Of a stretch of DNA of 5,896 nucleotides, positions 1 to 3,504 are shown piece after piece; the first letter of the stretch is position 1; the number at the start of each line of letters is the position of its first letter. This DNA is from Sphingomonadales bacterium (GTDB lineage: Bacteria; Pseudomonadota; Alphaproteobacteria; Sphingomonadales; Sphingomonadaceae): the NCBI GenBank assembly GCA_025360285.1, contig JANYCM010000391.1, positions 1 to 5,896 of the forward strand, given 5' to 3'. A program made the position numbers and the translations under genes. The notes under the pieces were generated by a model. It saw only the letters and a program-made list of their open reading frames with translations. It was not told the origin of the DNA and searched no databases.

Positions 1-729
1 CTCATCACCGGCGCGCTGACCGGCATCGCCCGGGCCACCGCGCTGGCCTATGCCGGCGCCGGCGCCAGGATCGTCGCTTCGGGTCGCCACGACGATGCCG
101 GCGCTGCTCTCGTCGCCGAACTGCGCGCCGCCGGTGCCGAAGCCGAATTCGTCCGCGCCGACGTCCGCTACGAGGATGATGTCCGCGCCCTTGTCGATGC
201 GGCCGTCAAGCGCTTCGGGCGCCTCGACATCGCCGTCAACACCGCCGGCACCGAGGGCAAGCCCGGTCCCGCAACCGAACAGACCGCCGAAAGCTATGCC
301 GCGACCTTTGACACCAATGTCCTTGGCACCATCCTAAGCATGAAGCACGAACTGCGCGTCATGCAGGCCCAGGGCAGCGGCAGCATCGTCAACATTTCGT
401 CGACCTTCGGGCACGAAGGCGGCGCCGGTGCCTCGATCTATTCGGCCAGCAAGCATGCCATCGAAGGGCTGACCAAATCGGTCGCGCTCGAGGCCGGCGG
501 CTATGGCGTGCGGGTCAACGCGGTCGCGCCCGGCCCGATCCAGACCGCCATGCTCGATCGCTTTACCGGCGGCGAAGACGGCAAGGCCTATCTCGCCACG
601 CTCAACGCCCAGAAACGCATCGGCCGACCCGATGAGATCGCCGCCGCCATCCTGTACATCGCGTCGGACGCCGCCAGCTTTGTCACTGGCCACATCCTGA
701 CTGTCGATGGCGGCAAGTCGGCGGGCTGA
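1..729 (+). CDS. SDR family NAD(P)-dependent oxidoreductase, 5'-truncated by the window
   Basis: Classical short-chain dehydrogenase/reductase: a cytosolic Rossmann-fold enzyme interconverting an alcohol and a carbonyl with NAD(P)H. Frame 1 is open from the first base to TGA at 727-729 (242 visible residues). Counting from the first visible codon, the cofactor motif TGALTGIAR is at 3-11, NTAG (usual NNAG) at 80-83, and the Asn-Ser-Tyr-Lys tetrad at N106, S134, Y147 and K151 (YSASK). PGPIQT at 178-182 follows the active site, and the C-terminus has the family-typical VDGG. Only about 8-12 N-terminal residues should be missing, since the glycine motif normally starts near residue 10-15. The third glycine of TGxxxGxG is Ala. 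Arg after the second beta strand (SGRHD) hints at NADP preference (inference). The substrate cannot be read; the closest look is to enzymes annotated generically or as glucose 1-dehydrogenase-like. A hairpin follows the stop, then a GST gene on the same strand. Confidence 0.93.
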   Translation, partial: LITGALTGIARATALAYAGAGARIVASGRHDDAGAALVAELRAAGAEAEFVRADVRYEDDVRALVDAAVKRFGRLDIAVNTAGTEGKPGPATEQTAESYAATFDTNVLGTILSMKHELRVMQAQGSGSIVNISSTFGHEGGAGASIYSASKHAIEGLTKSVALEAGGYGVRVNAVAPGPIQTAMLDRFTGGEDGKAYLATLNAQKRIGRPDEIAAAILYIASDAASFVTGHILTVDGGKSAG

Positions 730-734
730 ACCTA

Positions 735-763
735 CGAAGGCCGGGCGAGCCGCCCGGCCTTCG
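735..763 (+). terminator. Perfect 13-bp hairpin after the SDR gene, no U-tract
   Basis: Bases 735-747 (cgaaggccgggcg) pair perfectly with 751-763 (cgcccggccttcg) around a 3-base loop, beginning 5 bases after the SDR stop. The stem is long and GC-rich, as in an intrinsic terminator, but the following bases (ctgccagccc) are not T-rich. It could therefore be a weak terminator, a 3'-end mRNA stabiliser or a processing site that uncouples SDR expression from the downstream GST gene. The structure is seen directly; its role is inferred. Confidence 0.6.
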
Positions 764-810
764 CTGCCAGCCCTGTACATCCCTGGTTTGTCTCATCTGA
801 AAGTCTCGAA

Positions 811-1458
811 ATGCCTTCCGATCAACTGAAGCTCTATGAATCAAGCGCGTCGCCCAATTCCCGCCGGGCGCGCATTTTCCTCGCCGAAAAAGGCATCAGC
901 GTCATGCGCGTCCCGGTCGATCTGGCGGCGAAGGAGCAGTTTTCGGAAGCCTATGCCCGGATCAACCCGCGCCGCGTGGTGCCGACCCTGGTCCTGGAAG
1001 ACGGGACCGCCATCGGCGAGGTACCGGCGATCCAGCGCTATCTCGAGGCGGCCTACCCCGCGACGCCGCTGCTCGGCACCTCGCCGAAGGACGAGGCGCT
1101 GGTGACGATGTGGGACCGCCGCATGGAGCTGGAAGGCTTTGCCGCGGTCATGGAGACCGTCCGCAACAATGCCGCCGGGCTGGCGGGCCGTGCCATCGCC
1201 GGCACCCATGATTACGCGCAAATCCCGGCACTGGTCACACGTGGCCGGCAACGCATCGCGGATTTCTATGACGATCTTGAAACACGGCTCGCGGAGGCAC
1301 CGTTCGTCGCCGGCAACCGGTTCAGCGTCGCCGATATCACCGCAATCGTGACGATCGATTTCGCTACGCGGGCGTTGGAAATGCCGATCCCCGCCAGCCA
1401 TGCCGCGTCAGCGCGCTGGTATGCGCTGGTCGCTGCCCGGCCGAGCCTGGCGGCATAG
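811..1458 (+). CDS. Glutathione S-transferase family protein
   Basis: Soluble GST-fold protein of 215 residues, the usual length. The N-terminal thioredoxin-like domain (about 5-85) carries SPNSRR at 14-19, the place of the glutathione-activating Ser/Cys region, and the cis-proline motif VVPTL at 56-60. It also has E70 of the usual Glu-Ser glutathione-binding pair, but the following residue is Val (GEVPAI), a variation also found in related bacterial GSTs. The all-helical C-terminal domain (about 92-210) contains FVAGNRFSVAD at 165-175, with the N-capping box S172-x-x-D175 that is diagnostic of GST_C. Likely role: conjugating glutathione to, or reducing, an electrophilic compound; the substrate is unknown. 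ATG at 811 is preceded by a weak purine stretch (gaaag, about 798-802). The DUF427 gene starts 43 bases downstream, suggesting one transcript. Confidence 0.93.
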   Translation: MPSDQLKLYESSASPNSRRARIFLAEKGISVMRVPVDLAAKEQFSEAYARINPRRVVPTLVLEDGTAIGEVPAIQRYLEAAYPATPLLGTSPKDEALVTMWDRRMELEGFAAVMETVRNNAAGLAGRAIAGTHDYAQIPALVTRGRQRIADFYDDLETRLAEAPFVAGNRFSVADITAIVTIDFATRALEMPIPASHAASARWYALVAARPSLAA

Positions 1459-1487
1459 ATTCTGCTCTGTGCCCCGCCGCGAACTTC

Positions 1488-1494
1488 AAAGGAG
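1488..1494 (+). promoter_or_regulatory. Shine-Dalgarno fixing the DUF427 start
   Basis: AAAGGAG lies 7 bases before ATG at 1502. The same frame is open upstream to an ATG at 1400 inside the GST gene, but that start would add 34 residues of no family resemblance. The ribosome-binding site decides for 1502. Confidence 0.8.
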
Positions 1495-1501
1495 CCACAC
1501 C

Positions 1502-1876
1502 ATGGCTGATCGCCTCGTCAAACTGCCCGGACCCGACCACCCCATCACCATCGAAACCAATCCGAACCGCGTCGTGGTGATGCTGGGCGACAGAATGATT
1601 GCCGATACTCGCAACGCGCTGACCCTGCGCGAAGCGAAATACCCGGCCGTCCATTATATTCCCCGCACCGATGTCGACATGACGCAGTTGGTGCGGACAG
1701 CGCACGAGACCCATTGCCCGTTCAAGGGCGATTGTTCCTACTATAGCCTGGCGGGTGGCGGCGATGGCGCAATCAACGCGGTCTGGACCTATGAGGCGCC
1801 ATATCCCGCCGTCGCGGCAATCAATGGCCATCTCGCCTTCTATCCCGACCGCGTCGAGATCACCGAATTTTCATGA
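1502..1876 (+). CDS. DUF427 domain-containing protein
   Basis: Small cytosolic protein of 124 residues consisting almost entirely of one DUF427 (Pfam NTP_transf_9) domain, a widespread family without an established biochemical function. Family hallmarks seen: VVVMLGDRMIADT at about 24-36 (first beta hairpin), ALTLREAKYPAVHYIP at 39-54, the conserved TxCPFKGDCSYYS block at 70-82 with C72 and C78, WTYEAPYPA at 95-103, and the closing FYPDRVEI at 113-120. There is no signal peptide or membrane segment. The gene sits between the GST and hydrolase genes (43 and 49 base gaps), so it is probably translated from the same mRNA and serves the same pathway; that is inference from context only. Family members often neighbour redox and hydrolase genes, but I cannot assign a reaction. 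Confidence 0.9.
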   Translation: MADRLVKLPGPDHPITIETNPNRVVVMLGDRMIADTRNALTLREAKYPAVHYIPRTDVDMTQLVRTAHETHCPFKGDCSYYSLAGGGDGAINAVWTYEAPYPAVAAINGHLAFYPDRVEITEFS

Positions 1877-1908
1877 CGAGCGCGCTGTCGATGTGGCGGT
1901 GAACGTCC

Positions 1909-1916
1909 GAGAAAGG
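1909..1916 (+). promoter_or_regulatory. Shine-Dalgarno fixing the hydrolase start
   Basis: GAGAAAGG ends 9 bases before ATG at 1926. The frame is open upstream to 1755, within the DUF427 gene, but the extra 57 codons read as an out-of-frame shadow of that gene, so 1926 is the likely start. Confidence 0.75.
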
Positions 1917-1925
1917 CATTTTCCA

Positions 1926-2774
1926 ATGACGACCGATACCCATGCGGACGCCCCGACGCGCTTCGTCGAAGCCGCCGGCATCCGTTTCGCCTATCGCCGC
2001 TTCGGCAGCACCGGCGGCGTGCCGCTGGTCTTTCTGATGCATTTCACCGGCACCATGGATCATTGGGACCCCCAGGTCACCGACGGCCTCGCCGAGGGTC
2101 GGGAGGTCATCCTGTTCGACAACGCCGGAATTTCGTCCAGCAGCGGCGAAGTGCCGGCGACTATCGGGGCGATGGCCGACCATGCGGCGGCTTTCATCGC
2201 CGCGTTGGGGCTGACGCAGGTCGATATTCTGGGGTTCTCAATGGGCGGCACCATCGCGCAGGAACTGGCGCTCGCCCATCCGAAACTGGTTCGCAAGCTC
2301 ATCCTGGTCGGCACCGGCCCGCGCGGCGGCGAGGGCATGGCGTCGCTGACACCGGAAGCACAGGCAATTTTCGGAGCCAGCTACGACAATCCCGACGATC
2401 TCTGGCTGCGTGTCCATTTCACGCCGAGCGCCGCCAGCCAGACCGCCGGCCGCGCCTTTCTTGAACGGACGCATCGGCGCATCGCCGATCGCGATCCCCC
2501 GGTCGACGAGAACGTCGCACCGGCACAGGTCGCGGCGCTCGGCATCTATGGTGCGCCCCAGCCCGATGGCTATGCCTATCTCAAGGACATCATCCAGCCG
2601 ACGCTGGTGGTCAATGGCCAGAACGATGTCATCATCTATACCATCAACTCCTCCATTCTGCAGCAGAATCTGCCGAACGCCACGCTGATCCTCTACCCCG
2701 ACGCCAATCACGGCTCGCTGTTTCAATACCCGGGCATTTTCGTTGCTCATGCCACAATGTTTCTAGACGCATAA
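1926..2774 (+). CDS. Alpha/beta hydrolase (serine hydrolase fold)
   Basis: Soluble alpha/beta hydrolase of 282 residues, a typical length. The nucleophile elbow GFSMGG places Ser105. The acid is most likely Asp234 (VVNGQNDVII, after the strand preceding the cap-distal loop), and the base His262 (PDANHGS), so the Ser-Asp-His triad is complete. The oxyanion-hole strand reads FLMHFTGTMDHWDP at about 36-49, with HF where many relatives have HG; this HF form recurs in a subgroup of bacterial hydrolases. FDNAGISSSSG at 64-74 is the conserved loop after strand 4. Residues about 135-215 form the helical cap. Possible chemistry is ester, lactone or C-C bond hydrolysis, or a non-haem peroxidase-like activity; the sequence does not settle which. 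It is the last intact gene of the SDR-GST-DUF427-hydrolase cluster. No clear terminator follows the stop. Confidence 0.93.
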   Translation: MTTDTHADAPTRFVEAAGIRFAYRRFGSTGGVPLVFLMHFTGTMDHWDPQVTDGLAEGREVILFDNAGISSSSGEVPATIGAMADHAAAFIAALGLTQVDILGFSMGGTIAQELALAHPKLVRKLILVGTGPRGGEGMASLTPEAQAIFGASYDNPDDLWLRVHFTPSAASQTAGRAFLERTHRRIADRDPPVDENVAPAQVAALGIYGAPQPDGYAYLKDIIQPTLVVNGQNDVIIYTINSSILQQNLPNATLILYPDANHGSLFQYPGIFVAHATMFLDA

Positions 2775-2851
2775 AACCGCGCCAGACCGGCAGGGTTCTC
2801 ATCCAAGCCTGCGACAGGATAATTGCCAAGACCATTTCCCCGCCGACAGAA

Positions 2852-3115
2852 TTGATGGAAGCGCTCGTTGCCAAGCGCCGCGACCGCGACGTTACTTTAG
2901 CATTGGCCTGCCACGAGCCGACCGTAAGGTTCGTTCCCGAGCCGGGCAGGTCTGCCAGACGCTCCGAGGCTCTCGTAGCCTTCATCATTGCCAAGATTGA
3001 CTTGCCAATCAGAACGCCGCCGGGCGATAGAACAACGTCGATTACCGGGCGAACCGCCGACATGCTGCATCGTCAGGGCGACGCAACATGGCTTGTCGCG
3101 ATCGATAATCCTTAG
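2852..3115 (+). pseudogene. Decayed NTF2-like/SnoaL (DUF4440-type) gene, internally deleted
   Basis: Frame 2 reads as a damaged NTF2-like small protein. The N-terminal helix and first strands (ELMEALVAKRRDRDVTLALA, then VRFVPEPGR) and the end of the domain (SITGRTADMLHRQG, then WLVAIDNP) match what I remember of DUF4440/SgcJ-type proteins. The central strands that normally separate them, roughly 20-25 residues, are missing after IDLPIRT. The frame stops at TAG 3113-3115, exactly where the family usually continues DNP-Trp-Gly. TGG to TAG is a single change, and the codons after it still read like a family tail (SVVVLDA). Frame 2 is open upstream without an ATG; TTG 2852 or ATG 2855 are the available starts, and neither has a convincing Shine-Dalgarno. 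Only about 87 codons remain of a domain that normally needs about 120-130. A short functional relative cannot be excluded. Confidence 0.55.
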
Positions 3116-3139
3116 AGCGTTGTCGTGCTCGACGCTATC

Positions 3140-3376
3140 ATGAGCACAGGGTCTACTGAACAGGGACCTGCAATCACGGACATCGCTGCTCAGAACAAGG
3201 CTCTTGTGCTTGCAGCGTTGGTTACACTGTTCAACAAGCGCGACTATTTGGCGGCGAAAAAATTCTGGTCCGACGATTTTGTCCAGCATAGCGCCCATAT
3301 AGCGCCGGGACGCGACGGCCTGTTTAATTTGGTCCGCAGTGCACCCGACACGCTGCGAGCACCCTCGCCCTTGTGA
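3140..3376 (+). pseudogene. 3'-truncated NTF2-like/SnoaL-type gene
   Basis: From ATG 3140 the frame gives 78 residues. The segment AAQNKALVLAALVTLFNKRD, then FWSDDFVQHSAHIAPGRDGL and LVRSAPDTLR, strongly resembles the first half of a SnoaL-like (NTF2-superfamily) protein about 130-140 residues long. The block QHSAHIAPGRDGL is its recognisable signature. After DTLR (about 3357) the sequence turns into APSPL and stops, with none of the expected C-terminal strands that close the cone-shaped barrel, so a functional fold is unlikely. A GTG at 3125 is also in frame but neither start has a clear ribosome-binding site. It lies in the same frame as the preceding NTF2-like fragment. The break most probably marks a recombination or insertion event bringing in the DNA to its right. 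Family assignment is confident; loss of function is inferred. Confidence 0.65.
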
Positions 3377-3500
3377 GACCCGTGCGACGTACCAGGCCAA
3401 GGCCCTGACGGCCCAATAGCAAATTCCAGCGGAGGAAAGGCAGCGCGGTGCGGTTGACCCTGGCGATGACAGTCAGCGGCACCAGCCCGGAGATCCTGCC
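3377..3500 (+). other. Junction-side spacer with possible gene remnant and ribosome-binding sites
   Basis: No complete gene is seen. In frame 3, 3378-3419 reads TRATYQAKALTAQ followed by TAG, which looks like a protein C-terminus and may be the tail of a gene cut at the junction (speculative). A strong Shine-Dalgarno-like GGAGGAAAGG lies at 3431-3440. GGAG at 3489-3492, 8 bases before ATG 3501, supports that start for the methyltransferase-helicase gene. No tRNA gene or convincing promoter is visible. Confidence 0.5.
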
Positions 3501-3504
3501 ATGA
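3448..3504 (+). CDS. Possible 18-codon leader ORF overlapping the next gene by ATGA
   Basis: GTG at 3448 sits 7 bases after GGAGGAAAGG, a near-ideal ribosome-binding site. It opens an 18-residue frame (RLTLAMTVSGTSPEILP after the start) ending in TGA 3502-3504, which overlaps the downstream ATG 3501 as ATGA. This is the geometry of translational coupling. The peptide resembles nothing I know. It could equally be the leftover end of a lost upstream gene, or chance. Confidence 0.25.
   Translation: MRLTLAMTVSGTSPEILP

Noticed and set aside
50..337. Plus-strand frame of 95 codons rich in Pro, Ser and Ala
   Set aside because: It is a shadow of the SDR gene, whose frame carries the cofactor and NTAG motifs over the same bases.
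1400..1501. Upstream extension of the DUF427 gene to ATG 1400
   Set aside because: The extra residues overlap the GST gene in another frame and look non-native; a good Shine-Dalgarno sits directly before 1502.
1755..1925. Upstream extension of the hydrolase gene to 1755
   Set aside because: It overlaps the end of the DUF427 gene out of frame; ATG 1926 has its own Shine-Dalgarno and starts at the usual family position.
2897..3400. Minus-strand open frame of 167 codons across the NTF2-like fragments
   Set aside because: The Cys/Arg/Ser-rich translation has no recognisable motif, while the plus strand shows NTF2-family signatures in the same interval.
3396..3416. GGCC-rich short inverted repeats as a terminator
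   Set aside because: Stems are only about 4 bp, imperfect and without a T-run; GGCC is common in GC-rich DNA.
3340..3500. tRNA gene or tRNA 3' end as an integration site
   Set aside because: No T-arm consensus (GGTTCGA-like) or acceptor pairing was found near the junction on either strand.
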